Positions 7,462-15,178 of a stretch of DNA of 22,470 bases are shown here, piece after piece. Source of the stretch: UMGS172 sp045651745 (GTDB taxonomy: Bacteria; Bacillota; Clostridia; Oscillospirales; Acutalibacteraceae); contig JAZRSW010000105.1 of assembly GCA_045651745.1 (NCBI GenBank), positions 1 to 22,470 of the forward strand. Direction: 5' to 3'. The position numbers and the translations under genes were made by a program. Each line of letters opens with the position of its first letter. Position 1 is the first letter of the stretch. The notes below the pieces were generated by a model. The model made no database searches. It saw only the letters and a list, made by a program, of their open reading frames with translations, and had not been told where the DNA came from.

Positions 7462-7893
7462 ATGAAGTTTATTAAAACACAAGACCACAATAGTATTATA
7501 CCGTTTTATCGCGAAAACTCGCTCGAAGTATCGGATAACATTGTATCAGAAGACGGTGCGGTGGCTAGTTTTGTGTTGCAAAATGAAAACAGAATATTAG
7601 CCGCGGCAACCCTTTCACACCGCCTTGGGATTTACATTTTAGACTATATTGCGGTAGATGTTTCACTTCGGCGTGACGGCGTCGGTGCGAAAATCTTAGG
7701 TGAAATCTTAAAAGAAGCAAGGCTTTTGGGTGCTGATAAGGTTTATTTAACCGCCAAAGCACCAAAATTTTTCAAAAGTCAAGGCTTTTATGAAGGCTCA
7801 CCAAAAGGGCTCGATATGAACGCTGACTGTGTCGGTTGCGCCGAATATAACAACGGTTGTACGAAATTGCCTATGGTAATTGATTTAAAATAA
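7462..7893 (+). CDS. GNAT-family N-acetyltransferase with cysteine-rich tail
   Basis: This is a small acetyl-CoA-dependent acetyltransferase of 143 aa with unknown substrate. The GNAT core is seen in beta-strand YILDYIAVDVSLR followed by the acetyl-CoA pyrophosphate loop RRDGVG (70-75) and helix AKILGEILKEA, then KVYLTAK and the C-terminal motif FFKSQGFYE (103-111). After the GNAT fold is a short tail with three cysteines spaced CX2CX6C (C123, C126, C133) that could bind a metal, perhaps zinc. A GGTGA ribosome site lies 5 bp before the ATG. It is followed after 9 bp by a radical-SAM-like gene, so the two are almost certainly co-transcribed and may act in one modification pathway. That link is inference from position only. 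Confidence 0.85.
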   Translation: MKFIKTQDHNSIIPFYRENSLEVSDNIVSEDGAVASFVLQNENRILAAATLSHRLGIYILDYIAVDVSLRRDGVGAKILGEILKEARLLGADKVYLTAKAPKFFKSQGFYEGSPKGLDMNADCVGCAEYNNGCTKLPMVIDLK

Positions 7894-7902
7894 GAGGTAT
7901 TT

Positions 7903-8964
7903 ATGGATAGATTCGAGTTTTTAAAACTTAAAGCAGGTCTTTTGTGCGAGGGTGCGGTACTGTCAGAAACCGCAAGAAAATCAATGGAGATAGAGCGCCC
8001 GAAATTCTTTAACAAAGGCTTTATTGATGCCGTTAATATGAATATTTTAGGCTCTAATATCTGTGTTTCAATTGCCGAAAATTTTTCGGAAGACTCGCAT
8101 TATAAAATTGATAAGGATTCCAATGGATATTTCATAATGTATAACGGTGAGCGATGTGCGGTGCGATATTTTCCTGATTTACCGCATACTAACACGGTGG
8201 TTGATGACCTTGCGACCCTGCACGCTGACGGTTGTATCAACATTTGGCCGAGTACAAACTGCTGTTACGATAAGCCGGATATTAAGTGTAAATTCTGCTC
8301 GCTTGTTGCTCAAACACAAAAGCCGATTGACCCTGACGAGTTATGCAAGGGTTTAAAAATAATGTTGGCTGAATGTCCCGGCTATACGCTTAATTTCAGC
8401 GGTGCTACATATAAAAGTCCCGACGTTATGGTGGAATATTGGGTGACACTTTGCAGTAAAATCCGTGAATTTTCAGATTGTCCCATTGCGGTTGAATTTG
8501 CACCGCCGAAAGACCTTGACTTGATTGATAAACTCTATGAAGCCGGTGCTACCGTTGCTATTATGAACATTGAAATTGTAGATTCTGATTTAAGGCGCGA
8601 GATTATCCCCGGCAAATCGGCAATTTCATTAGAACATTATCACAAGGCGATGGAAAGGGCAGTAAAGGTGTTCGGCTACGGTCAGGTTTCAAGTGTTATG
8701 ATTGGCGGAATTCAAGATTGGGCGGATATAAAGCAAGAGTGTGAAGTGCTTTGTAAAATGGGCGTTTTCCCGACAATTATGCCGTTTAGACCGTTAGATG
8801 ACTGTGATTTTAAGTATAATAAGGCTTGCAACCCGCAAGAACTTATTGAAATGTCGGAATATTTGGGCGAGTTGTTGCGACAGTATAAACTAAATCCCGA
8901 ATGTCAAGAGGGATGTACTAAATGCGGCGGTTGTTCGATAGAAAATGATTGTTTTAAAAAATAA
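7903..8964 (+). CDS. Radical-SAM-like protein, MSMEG_0568-type
   Basis: 353 aa. The central part looks like a radical SAM TIM barrel: a cysteine cluster at C120, C121, C129 and C132 (from C121, CX7CX2C), then LNFSGATYKSPD, AVEFAPPKDLDLID, GATVAIMNIEIVD, REIIPGKSAISLEHYHKAM and FGYGQVSSVMIGG. The canonical motif is CX3CX2C, so the 4Fe-4S site is non-canonical. The late part (Glu-Ile-Val, PGK, FGxGQVSS, GG) resembles, from memory, radical SAM proteins of the MSMEG_0568 family, which in other bacteria lie beside a GNAT gene. The C-terminus holds five more cysteines (C334, C338, C341, C344, C350) that could ligate an auxiliary Fe-S cluster. The start has AGAGGT 4 bp upstream. Substrate and reaction are unknown. 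I am confident of the fold class and less so of the subfamily. Confidence 0.8.
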   Translation: MDRFEFLKLKAGLLCEGAVLSETARKSMEIERPKFFNKGFIDAVNMNILGSNICVSIAENFSEDSHYKIDKDSNGYFIMYNGERCAVRYFPDLPHTNTVVDDLATLHADGCINIWPSTNCCYDKPDIKCKFCSLVAQTQKPIDPDELCKGLKIMLAECPGYTLNFSGATYKSPDVMVEYWVTLCSKIREFSDCPIAVEFAPPKDLDLIDKLYEAGATVAIMNIEIVDSDLRREIIPGKSAISLEHYHKAMERAVKVFGYGQVSSVMIGGIQDWADIKQECEVLCKMGVFPTIMPFRPLDDCDFKYNKACNPQELIEMSEYLGELLRQYKLNPECQEGCTKCGGCSIENDCFKK

Positions 8965-8975
8965 GTCACAAAACA

Positions 8976-9004
8976 TTGACTTAAAGGTTAAATAGTGCTA
9001 AAAT
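8976..9004 (+). promoter_or_regulatory. ilvE promoter
   Basis: TTGACT (8976-8981), a 17-bp spacer ending in TGC, and TAAAAT (8999-9004): a strong sigma-A promoter with extended -10. The leader is about 58 nt and ends in AGGAGG (9056-9061). It contains only a weak 5-bp hairpin (9029-9047) and no T-box. Confidence 0.75.
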
Positions 9005-9069
9005 CTAATGTAAATTATTTGAAATCGGCGTGATGTGTGACTTCACGTGTGTTTTAGGAGGAATTTTAA

Positions 9070-10095
9070 ATGGCTAAAAAGGATATTAACTGGGGCGAAC
9101 TCGGTTTCGGTTATGTTAAGACTGATTACCGTTTTGTCGCTAATTTTAAGGACGGTAAATGGGATGAAGGTCAACTCATTACCGACGAAAATGTTGTAAT
9201 TAATGAATGTGCAGGCGTTTTGCAGTATGCACAGACCTGTTTTGAGGGCTTAAAGGCTTACACTACCGAGGACGGCAAAATTGTTTGCTTCCGTCCCGAC
9301 CTTAACGCACAGCGTATGGCTGACTCTTGCGAAAGACTTAAAATGCCGGTTTTCCCGGTTGACAAGTTCGTCGAGGCAGTTGAAAAGGTTGTTGCCGCTA
9401 ATGCTGACTTTGTTCCGCCTTACGGCTCGGGAGCAACTTTATACTTACGTCCTTATATGTTCGGTAGTAACGCCGTTATCGGTGTAAAGCCCGCTACCGA
9501 GTATCAGTTCAGAATTTTCGCAACACCTGTCGGTCCTTACTTCAAGGGCGGTGTAAAACCCCTTACTTTGAGAATCAGTGACCTTGACCGTGCCGCACCT
9601 ATGGGTACCGGACACATTAAGGCAGGTCTTAACTATGCAATGAGCCTTTATAATATTGTTGACGCTCACGAGCAGGGTTATGACGAGAATATGTATGTTG
9701 ACTCGGCTACACGTACTCATATTGAGGAAACCGGCGGTGCTAACATTATCTTTATTACCAAGGATAATAAGGTTGTTACACCGAAGTCTAATACAATTTT
9801 GCCGTCAATTACCCGTCGTTCGCTTATGGTTGTTGCTAAAGAATATTTGGGACTTGAAGTTGAGGAACGTGAGGTTAACGTTAACGAACTTTCCGACTTT
9901 GCCGAGTGCGGTCTTTGCGGTACTGCCGCAGTTATCTCGCCCGTTGGTAAGGTTGTTGACCATGGCAAAGAAATTCAGTTCCCTGCAGGTATGACCGAAA
10001 TGGGTCCTGTTACCAAGAAGTTGTATGATACCTTGACCGGTATTCAGATGGGCAGACTCCCTGCACCTGAGGGTTGGATTAAGGTTATTGGCTAA
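9070..10095 (+). CDS. ilvE: Branched-chain amino acid aminotransferase
   Basis: This PLP fold-type IV aminotransferase interconverts leucine, isoleucine and valine with their 2-oxo acids, using glutamate/2-oxoglutarate. At 341 aa it matches the longer, type II (BCAT2-like) bacterial form. Visible motifs are QYAQTCFEGLKAY (52-64), LYLRPYMFG (124-132), MGTGHIKAGLNYAMSLY (178-194), where Lys184 should carry PLP, ATRTHIEETGGANI, the phosphate-binding NTILPSITRRS and ECGLCGTAAVISPVG. The ATG has a strong AGGAGG site 8 bp upstream. It has its own promoter and terminator, so it is monocistronic. It precedes argG, another amino acid gene, but is separately controlled. Confidence 0.95.
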   Translation: MAKKDINWGELGFGYVKTDYRFVANFKDGKWDEGQLITDENVVINECAGVLQYAQTCFEGLKAYTTEDGKIVCFRPDLNAQRMADSCERLKMPVFPVDKFVEAVEKVVAANADFVPPYGSGATLYLRPYMFGSNAVIGVKPATEYQFRIFATPVGPYFKGGVKPLTLRISDLDRAAPMGTGHIKAGLNYAMSLYNIVDAHEQGYDENMYVDSATRTHIEETGGANIIFITKDNKVVTPKSNTILPSITRRSLMVVAKEYLGLEVEEREVNVNELSDFAECGLCGTAAVISPVGKVVDHGKEIQFPAGMTEMGPVTKKLYDTLTGIQMGRLPAPEGWIKVIG

Positions 10096-10108
10096 TCAAA
10101 ACAAATTT

Positions 10109-10138
10109 ACACCCGCCGTTTTTTTGGCGGGTGTTTTT
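10109..10138 (+). terminator. ilvE rho-independent terminator
   Basis: 9-bp stem ACACCCGCC / GGCGGGTGT (10109-10117 with 10126-10134) with an 8-nt T-rich loop, followed by TTTT. Confidence 0.92.
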
Positions 10139-10177
10139 GTTTATTTTACTGTCATTTCGCACAAATATACATAAAAA

Positions 10178-10212
10178 TTTATAAATATTCATTAATTTTG
10201 CATAAATATTAA
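10178..10212. promoter_or_regulatory. Two ARG-box-like sites upstream of argG
   Basis: TTTATAAATATTCA (10178-10191) and TGCATAAATATTAA (10199-10212) both resemble the ArgR consensus TGAAT-N4-ATTCA. Each keeps one good half-site. Their centres are exactly 21 bp apart, the spacing of paired ARG boxes bound by an ArgR hexamer. They lie 30-64 bp upstream of the argG -35. The whole stretch is A+T-rich, which raises the chance of accidental matches. Confidence 0.45.
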
Positions 10213-10225
10213 AATTTATGCAAAA
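10196..10225. repeat. Perfect inverted repeat upstream of the argG promoter
   Basis: TTTTGCATAAAT (10196-10207) and ATTTATGCAAAA (10214-10225) are exact 12-bp complementary arms around ATTAAA. It overlaps the second ARG-box-like site and ends 16 bp before the -35, a typical operator place. Confidence 0.7.
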
Positions 10226-10241
10226 AATCTTGAAAAAAGAC

Positions 10242-10269
10242 TTGATTTTTGCAATTTAGGTAGTATAAT
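10242..10269 (+). promoter_or_regulatory. argG promoter
   Basis: TTGATT (10242-10247), a 16-bp spacer and consensus TATAAT (10264-10269). The leader is about 30 nt and ends in CGGAGGA (10291-10297), 7 bp before the argG ATG. Confidence 0.7.
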
Positions 10270-10304
10270 GTATGCATTGAATAAACTTTTCGGAGGAACT
10301 ACTA

Positions 10305-11531
10305 ATGAAAAAGGAAATTAAAAAGGTTGTTCTTGCCTATTCGGGCGGACTTGATACTTCTATTATTATTCCTTGGTTAAAGGAAAACTATAACAACTGT
10401 GAGGTTGTTGCCGTTTCGGGCGACGTTGGACAGGGTACTGAGCTTGACGGTCTTGAGGAAAAGGCAATTAAGACAGGGGCTTCTAAACTTTATATTTTAG
10501 ACCTTAAAAAAGAATATGTTGAGGATTACATCTGGCCTTGCTTAAAGGCTGGTGCTGATTATGAGAGTTACTTGCTCGGCACTTCGCATGCACGTCCTTG
10601 CATTGCAAAGGCTTTGGCTGAGATTGCAATCAAGGAAAATGCCGACGCTATCTGCCACGGCTGTACCGGTAAGGGTAACGACCAGGTTCGTTTTGAGCTT
10701 ACATTAAAGGCTTTTGCTCCCGATATGGAGATTATTGCTCCTTGGAGAATTTGGGACATTAAGTCACGTGAGGAAGAAATTGAGTATGCCGAGGCACACA
10801 ATATTCCTCTTAAAATCAACCGTGAGACTAACTATTCTAAAGATAAAAACGTATGGCATTTATCTCATGAGGGTATGGATTTGGAAGACCCTGCAAACGA
10901 GCCGTTATATAACAAGGAAGGCTTTTTGGAATTGGGTGTTTCACCCGAGCAGGCTCCAGAAACTCCTACCTATGTAACTATTCACTTTGAAAAGGGTGTT
11001 CCGACTTCGGTTGACGGTATCGAGATGGACGGACTCAAAATTGTTGAGACCTTGAACGAAATCGGCGGTAAAAACGGTATCGGTTTACTGGATATTGTTG
11101 AAAACAGACTTGTTGGTATGAAGAGCCGTGGTGTTTATGAAACTCCCGGCGGTGCTATTCTTTACAAGGCACACGAAATTCTTGAAACTATCACTCTTGA
11201 CAGAGATACTTCTCATTATAAGAAGTTGGTTGCTCAGAAGTTCGGTGAGTTGGTTTACTTCGGTCAGTGGTTTACTCCGTTGCGTGAATCACTTTCCGCT
11301 TTTGTTGATAAGACTCAGGAGAACGTTACCGGTGATGTTAAGTTGAAACTCTATAAAGGTAATATCATTAACGCCGGTGTTACTTCGCCGTATTCACTTT
11401 ATGATGACGAAATTGCTTCGTTCGGTGATGACGAGGGTGCTTATGACCAGAAGGATTCGGCAGGCTTTATTAACTTGTTCGGACTTCCCATTAAGGTTCA
11501 GGCAAAATTAAATAAGAAGTTAGGTAAATAA
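10305..11531 (+). CDS. argG: Argininosuccinate synthase
   Basis: ArgG condenses citrulline and aspartate, using ATP, to argininosuccinate, the next-to-last step of arginine synthesis. The 408 aa are the usual length. The ATP pyrophosphatase signature LAYSGGLDTSIIIPWL (residues 10-25) contains the SGGxD P-loop. Further family blocks are GTSHARPCIAK, HGCTGKGNDQVRFE, ETNYSKDKNVWHLSHEG and the stretch around GIGLLDIVENRLVGMKSRG. The start ATG follows CGGAGGA and fits the conserved N-terminus (KKVVLAYSGG). argH follows 93 bp downstream in the same direction, but a terminator lies between them, so argH expression depends on read-through or an unseen promoter. Two ARG-box-like sites upstream suggest arginine repression. 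Confidence 0.97.
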   Translation: MKKEIKKVVLAYSGGLDTSIIIPWLKENYNNCEVVAVSGDVGQGTELDGLEEKAIKTGASKLYILDLKKEYVEDYIWPCLKAGADYESYLLGTSHARPCIAKALAEIAIKENADAICHGCTGKGNDQVRFELTLKAFAPDMEIIAPWRIWDIKSREEEIEYAEAHNIPLKINRETNYSKDKNVWHLSHEGMDLEDPANEPLYNKEGFLELGVSPEQAPETPTYVTIHFEKGVPTSVDGIEMDGLKIVETLNEIGGKNGIGLLDIVENRLVGMKSRGVYETPGGAILYKAHEILETITLDRDTSHYKKLVAQKFGELVYFGQWFTPLRESLSAFVDKTQENVTGDVKLKLYKGNIINAGVTSPYSLYDDEIASFGDDEGAYDQKDSAGFINLFGLPIKVQAKLNKKLGK

Positions 11532-11544
11532 TTAAATATCAAGC

Positions 11545-11580
11545 AATAGGGGTTTTAGTAACCCCTATTTTGCTATTTTT
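11545..11580 (+). terminator. Terminator or attenuator between argG and argH
   Basis: 10-bp perfect stem AATAGGGGTT / AACCCCTATT (11545-11554 with 11560-11569), then TTGCTATTTTT. It is a credible rho-independent terminator, although both genes belong to one pathway and I see no clear promoter after it. Confidence 0.8.
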
Positions 11581-11586
11581 GTTAAG

Positions 11587-11608
11587 GTGACGGGTAGATT
11601 GCCGTTAC
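11587..11608 (+). promoter_or_regulatory. Small hairpin in the argH leader
   Basis: GTGACGG (11587-11593) can pair with CCGTTAC (11602-11608), six Watson-Crick pairs and one G-U, 16 bp before argH. Its role is unknown. The argH ribosome site AAGGGGTG (11612-11619) lies just after it. Confidence 0.35.
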
Positions 11609-11624
11609 ATTAAGGGGTGCGTTT

Positions 11625-13001
11625 ATGAAACTTTGGACAGGCCGTTTTAAAAAGGAATTAGACCCAAGAACAAACGATTTTAACCGTTCTTTGCCGTTTG
11701 ACAGCCGTATGTACCGTCAGGACATTATGGGCTCGATTGCCCACGCCCAAATGCTTGGCGAGTGCGGTATTATAACCAAAGAGGACTCATCAAAAATCGT
11801 TGAGGGTTTAAACGGTATTTTAGTTGATATTGAAAGCGGTAAACTGCAATTTGACGATATATCTGAGGACATTCACACCTTTACAGAGGGTGAGTTAACC
11901 CGCCGTATAGGTGATGCAGGCAAGCGCTTGCATACTGCCCGCAGCCGTAACGACCAGGTTGCTTTGGATATCCGTTTATACTTGCGTGATGAGTGCGATA
12001 CTCTTGTTGAAATGTTAAAAGAGTTTGTCGGTGTTATCGCCGAAAAAGCAGAGGAATACTCTGAAACCGTAATGCCGGGCTATACTCATTTACAACGCGC
12101 TCAACCGATTGTTTTCGGACATCAGTTGTTGGCTTATGCTGAAATGGCAATGCGTGATATTGACAGAATTAAAGACTGTAAAAAGAGAATGAACGTGTCA
12201 CCGTTAGGCTCTTGTGCTTTGGCAGGTACAACCTATCCTTTGAATAGGGAATTGGTTGCAGAAAAACTCAATATGTCAGGCGTTACAAGAAACAGCCTTG
12301 ACGGTGTTTCCGACCGTGACTTTGTGCTTGAATTGGCCTCTGCTTTGTCAATTATTATGGTGCATTTAAGCCGTTTTGCAGAAGAAGTTATCCTTTGGTG
12401 TTCGGGAGAGTTTAAGTTTATTGAACTTGATGACGCTTTCTCAACAGGTTCGTCCATTATGCCACAGAAAAAGAACCCTGATATTGCCGAATTAGTCCGT
12501 GGAAAATCGGGACGTGTTTTCGGTGACAATATGGCGCTTCTTACTGCTATGAAGGGTATTCCGCTTGCATACAACAAGGATATGCAGGAGGATAAGGAAG
12601 CAATTTTTGACGCGGTTGATACCGTAGAGAAGTGTTTGTCTGCCTTTACCCCGATGCTTGATACAATGAAGGTCAATGCTGCTAATATGAGAAAAGCTGC
12701 CTCATTCGGCTTTATCAATGCTACCGACTGTGCCGATTGGCTGGTAGGTGAGGGCTTGCCGTTCCGTGATGCTTATAAGGCAACGGGTGAACTCGTAGCA
12801 AGATGTATTGAACTTGATACTTCGCTTGAGGACCTGCCCTTAGAAGAGTACAAAAAGGTTTGCGATAAGTTCACTGATGATGTTTTCAAGGCAATTGACC
12901 TTGAAAAATGTGTTAACGACCGTACCGTTTTGGGTGGTCCTGCACCGAGTCAGGTAAAACTCCAAGCATCAGAATTGAAATCGAGAATTTCCGAAATTTA
13001 A
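11625..13001 (+). CDS. argH: Argininosuccinate lyase
   Basis: ArgH splits argininosuccinate into arginine and fumarate, the last step of arginine synthesis. The 458 aa are standard. It belongs to the fumarase/aspartase superfamily, whose three signature regions are all present: LHTARSRNDQVALDIRLYLR (C1), GYTHLQRAQPIVFGH (C2, with the catalytic-region His) and GSSIMPQKKNPDIAELVRG (C3, about residues 273-291), the flexible loop carrying the catalytic serine. The N-terminus MKLWTGRFKKELDP is the typical start. Its ribosome site AAGGGGTG lies 5 bp before the ATG. It pairs with argG upstream. The earlier genes of the pathway (argC, J, B, D, F) are not in the window. Confidence 0.97.
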   Translation: MKLWTGRFKKELDPRTNDFNRSLPFDSRMYRQDIMGSIAHAQMLGECGIITKEDSSKIVEGLNGILVDIESGKLQFDDISEDIHTFTEGELTRRIGDAGKRLHTARSRNDQVALDIRLYLRDECDTLVEMLKEFVGVIAEKAEEYSETVMPGYTHLQRAQPIVFGHQLLAYAEMAMRDIDRIKDCKKRMNVSPLGSCALAGTTYPLNRELVAEKLNMSGVTRNSLDGVSDRDFVLELASALSIIMVHLSRFAEEVILWCSGEFKFIELDDAFSTGSSIMPQKKNPDIAELVRGKSGRVFGDNMALLTAMKGIPLAYNKDMQEDKEAIFDAVDTVEKCLSAFTPMLDTMKVNAANMRKAASFGFINATDCADWLVGEGLPFRDAYKATGELVARCIELDTSLEDLPLEEYKKVCDKFTDDVFKAIDLEKCVNDRTVLGGPAPSQVKLQASELKSRISEI

Positions 13002-13015
13002 ATTTATATTAAATT

Positions 13016-13049
13016 AGCCTCTGTCGTTCAAAAAATGGCAGAGGTTTTT
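13016..13049 (+). terminator. argH rho-independent terminator
   Basis: AGCCTCTG (13016-13023) pairs with CAGAGGTT (13039-13046), including one G-U, extendable by two inner pairs, and is followed by a T-run. Confidence 0.8.
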
Positions 13050-13057
13050 ATATTATC

Positions 13058-13086
13058 AACAATTTCAAAAATGTTTACAAATTGTT
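13058..13086. repeat. Inverted repeat just upstream of the surface-protein promoter
   Basis: AACAATTT (13058-13065) and AAATTGTT (13079-13086) are exact 8-bp arms 13 bp apart, ending 1 bp before the -35. It may be a regulator site. I cannot name the regulator. Confidence 0.4.
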
Positions 13087-13087
13087 C

Positions 13088-13116
13088 TTGAAAAGATACA
13101 GTTATTTTAGTATAAT
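13088..13116 (+). promoter_or_regulatory. Promoter of the InlB-repeat surface protein
   Basis: TTGAAA (13088-13093), a 17-bp spacer and consensus TATAAT (13111-13116). TGGAGGT (13134-13140) is the ribosome site, 8 bp before the ATG at 13149. Confidence 0.75.
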
Positions 13117-13148
13117 ATTTCTGTATATTGTCTTGGAGGTTCATTTTA

Positions 13149-15173
13149 ATGAAACAAAACTTTAAAAAAACATTTGCCCGATTAATTAGTGTTGTATTAA
13201 CAATCGCTTTAATATATGCATTATGCGGTAATTGTTTTGCAATTAACGCGTCTTCAACGTCGTTTATTTCGGAATATTTATGTGATTTTGAGGGTAATTA
13301 TACCTCGGTGGCTAATTTCAAGCTTTGTACCGACAGCACAATAAAAACTGTTAACGGTAAAGGCGTTTTGGAACAGTTAATTAAGGATAATTCTGAAAAT
13401 GCAAGATTTGTTATACAAAACTCTAAAAGCGGAGATTTTGTTTTAAAGGACGGCAATACTTATGCTGTTACGGTTAAGTATAGAGTTGTTCAGGTTGCAG
13501 GCGAACAAGAAAACCGAGAAGCGACCATTATAAATTTGGCAAGACTTGACGGTAACTCGGGTGGAATGGTTAAAATCAAAGCATTTACCGGTGCTACATA
13601 TTATCCCGGTGACAGTACCGACTGGGTAACTTCGACTGCTATTTTCAAAGCAAGTATGAACGGTAGCGAGAATTACAATAAGTTGGCGGTTAATGTTGTT
13701 TCAACTACCTGCCCTTCAAAGGATACAGGTGCAAGCGCTGACAGAACCATTGTCCAATTCGATGAGATTTCGATAGCTGAATGTAACTCGACAACCAATG
13801 GTGTTGAATTCATCTTAAACGGCGGAGAATTTTGCGAGCCTTTAATGGCACAGCCGGGTGAGGCTATTACATTACCAACCCCTAATCGTGACCTTTATGA
13901 GTTCAAAGGTTGGTATAGTGATGTTGCATTGACCAAAAAGTTTAATTCTGCCACTATGCCGTCAAGTTTGACTACAAAAGTTTATGCAAAGTGGGCGCCC
14001 GTTGAAGATGCAGTTATAATAACCTTTAATACTAACGGTGCCGGCACGGTTGATATGTTGGTGGGAAGGGCAGGCGACCCCGTAACGCTTCCCAGAGTTG
14101 AAAAGAACGGATACCATTTTAGCGGTTGGTATACCAAAGATATGAAGACATCCCAGAACTTCAGCGTTTTCCCCGAAAAAAGTACGATGGTTTATGCCAA
14201 ATGGGATGTAATGCCAATGGTGTACGATTTTGACGATTTCGCACTTGGAGCGTTATCCGGCAATGACACGCGTTATTGTAATAATGAAGTGACTATCAAA
14301 AAAGACGAGTCACTCGAAGGAAATCAATATTTATACTTTAAAAATGTTGGAAGAAATTCAGTGAGATTTAACTCTCCAACTAATGGAATGTGTTTCCTTA
14401 AATCCGGTGAATATACCGTGACGTTTAAATATAAATTTGCCACTTCAACAAAAAAACTCCAGCTCGGTGTTAACCGCTTTTTGACTGATGCGATAGGAAC
14501 TCCTGCATATAAAAGTGTTGGTGCCGATATATCTAACGAAATCTATGTTCATGATTCATCGGCTAAGGCTGACAAAGACGGTTGGTATACCGGCAAGTTT
14601 GAGTTTTCTTTAAAAGATGTTTCTGACGGTAAAAATACACTTGCTATTCGTAATGGTGCTACCGGTCGTGACGATGTATCGTCGCCTGTATATATTGATG
14701 ATGTTATTATTCGCCGCAAAGGTGTTACTTATCAAAATATATTAGGTTATGATTCGCAGGGAGGAACTTTCTGCGAGACAGAATATGTTAAAATTGGTGA
14801 TGTTGTTACACTCCCCACACCGACAAGGGAAGGTTACCGTTTTATCGGTTGGTCGTACGACCGCGAAGGCTTTGAATCGATTGAATCAGAAACACTTACG
14901 ATTGATTCAGCATACACCTTGCTTTATGCCGATTGGTATAAAATCCCTGAGCCTGGTGAAACTACTGAACCTGAGGCAACTCCCGAGCAAGAGCCGACAG
15001 TTGATGAAAATCAACAAGGCGAAAACCAAAAAGGCAATTTCTTCTCGGAAAACAAAATGTTGATTATAATTGGCGCATCGGCATTAGTTTTAATTGTAGT
15101 TGTGATTTTGATTGTTATTATAGTAAAAAAGAAGAAAAAGAAACAAGAAGTTAAAGAAGAAACCGAAGAATAA
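13149..15173 (+). CDS. Membrane-anchored surface protein with three InlB B-type repeats
   Basis: 674 aa, predicted extracellular. A basic, hydrophobic signal peptide (1-31, likely cut after CFA) is followed by a beta-rich, jelly-roll/carbohydrate-binding-like region (about 40-215). Then come two InlB B/Listeria-Bacteroides repeats (218-282 and 289-355), a second jelly-roll-like region (357-523) and a third repeat (528-597). Each repeat shows the pattern F-x(3)GG or N-G-A-G, GDxVTLP, GYxFxGW and YAKW or YADW. A Pro/Glu/Thr-rich linker (598-632) leads to one transmembrane helix (636-660) and a charged Lys/Glu tail, so it is anchored by the membrane and not by sortase (no LPxTG). The two jelly-roll regions share a [YC]DF[ED] start and an end of Asp-[ED]-[IV]-x-I, suggesting duplication. 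The frame extends seven codons further, but the ATG at 13149 fits the ribosome site. Adhesion or glycan binding is inferred. Confidence 0.85.
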   Translation: MKQNFKKTFARLISVVLTIALIYALCGNCFAINASSTSFISEYLCDFEGNYTSVANFKLCTDSTIKTVNGKGVLEQLIKDNSENARFVIQNSKSGDFVLKDGNTYAVTVKYRVVQVAGEQENREATIINLARLDGNSGGMVKIKAFTGATYYPGDSTDWVTSTAIFKASMNGSENYNKLAVNVVSTTCPSKDTGASADRTIVQFDEISIAECNSTTNGVEFILNGGEFCEPLMAQPGEAITLPTPNRDLYEFKGWYSDVALTKKFNSATMPSSLTTKVYAKWAPVEDAVIITFNTNGAGTVDMLVGRAGDPVTLPRVEKNGYHFSGWYTKDMKTSQNFSVFPEKSTMVYAKWDVMPMVYDFDDFALGALSGNDTRYCNNEVTIKKDESLEGNQYLYFKNVGRNSVRFNSPTNGMCFLKSGEYTVTFKYKFATSTKKLQLGVNRFLTDAIGTPAYKSVGADISNEIYVHDSSAKADKDGWYTGKFEFSLKDVSDGKNTLAIRNGATGRDDVSSPVYIDDVIIRRKGVTYQNILGYDSQGGTFCETEYVKIGDVVTLPTPTREGYRFIGWSYDREGFESIESETLTIDSAYTLLYADWYKIPEPGETTEPEATPEQEPTVDENQQGENQKGNFFSENKMLIIIGASALVLIVVVILIVIIVKKKKKKQEVKEETEE

Positions 15174-15178
15174 AAAAC

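Noticed and set aside
9005..9069. Leader regulatory element (T-box or attenuator) before ilvE
   Set aside because: The leader is ~58 nt with only a 5-bp hairpin, no leader peptide rich in Leu/Ile/Val and no terminator.
10096..10304. Riboswitch upstream of argG
   Set aside because: The repeats here lie upstream of the promoter and would not be transcribed with argG, so they are better read as DNA sites.
12233..12718. 161-codon open frame on the minus strand
   Set aside because: It is antisense to argH, whose whole frame is strongly conserved. There is no start signal or family match.
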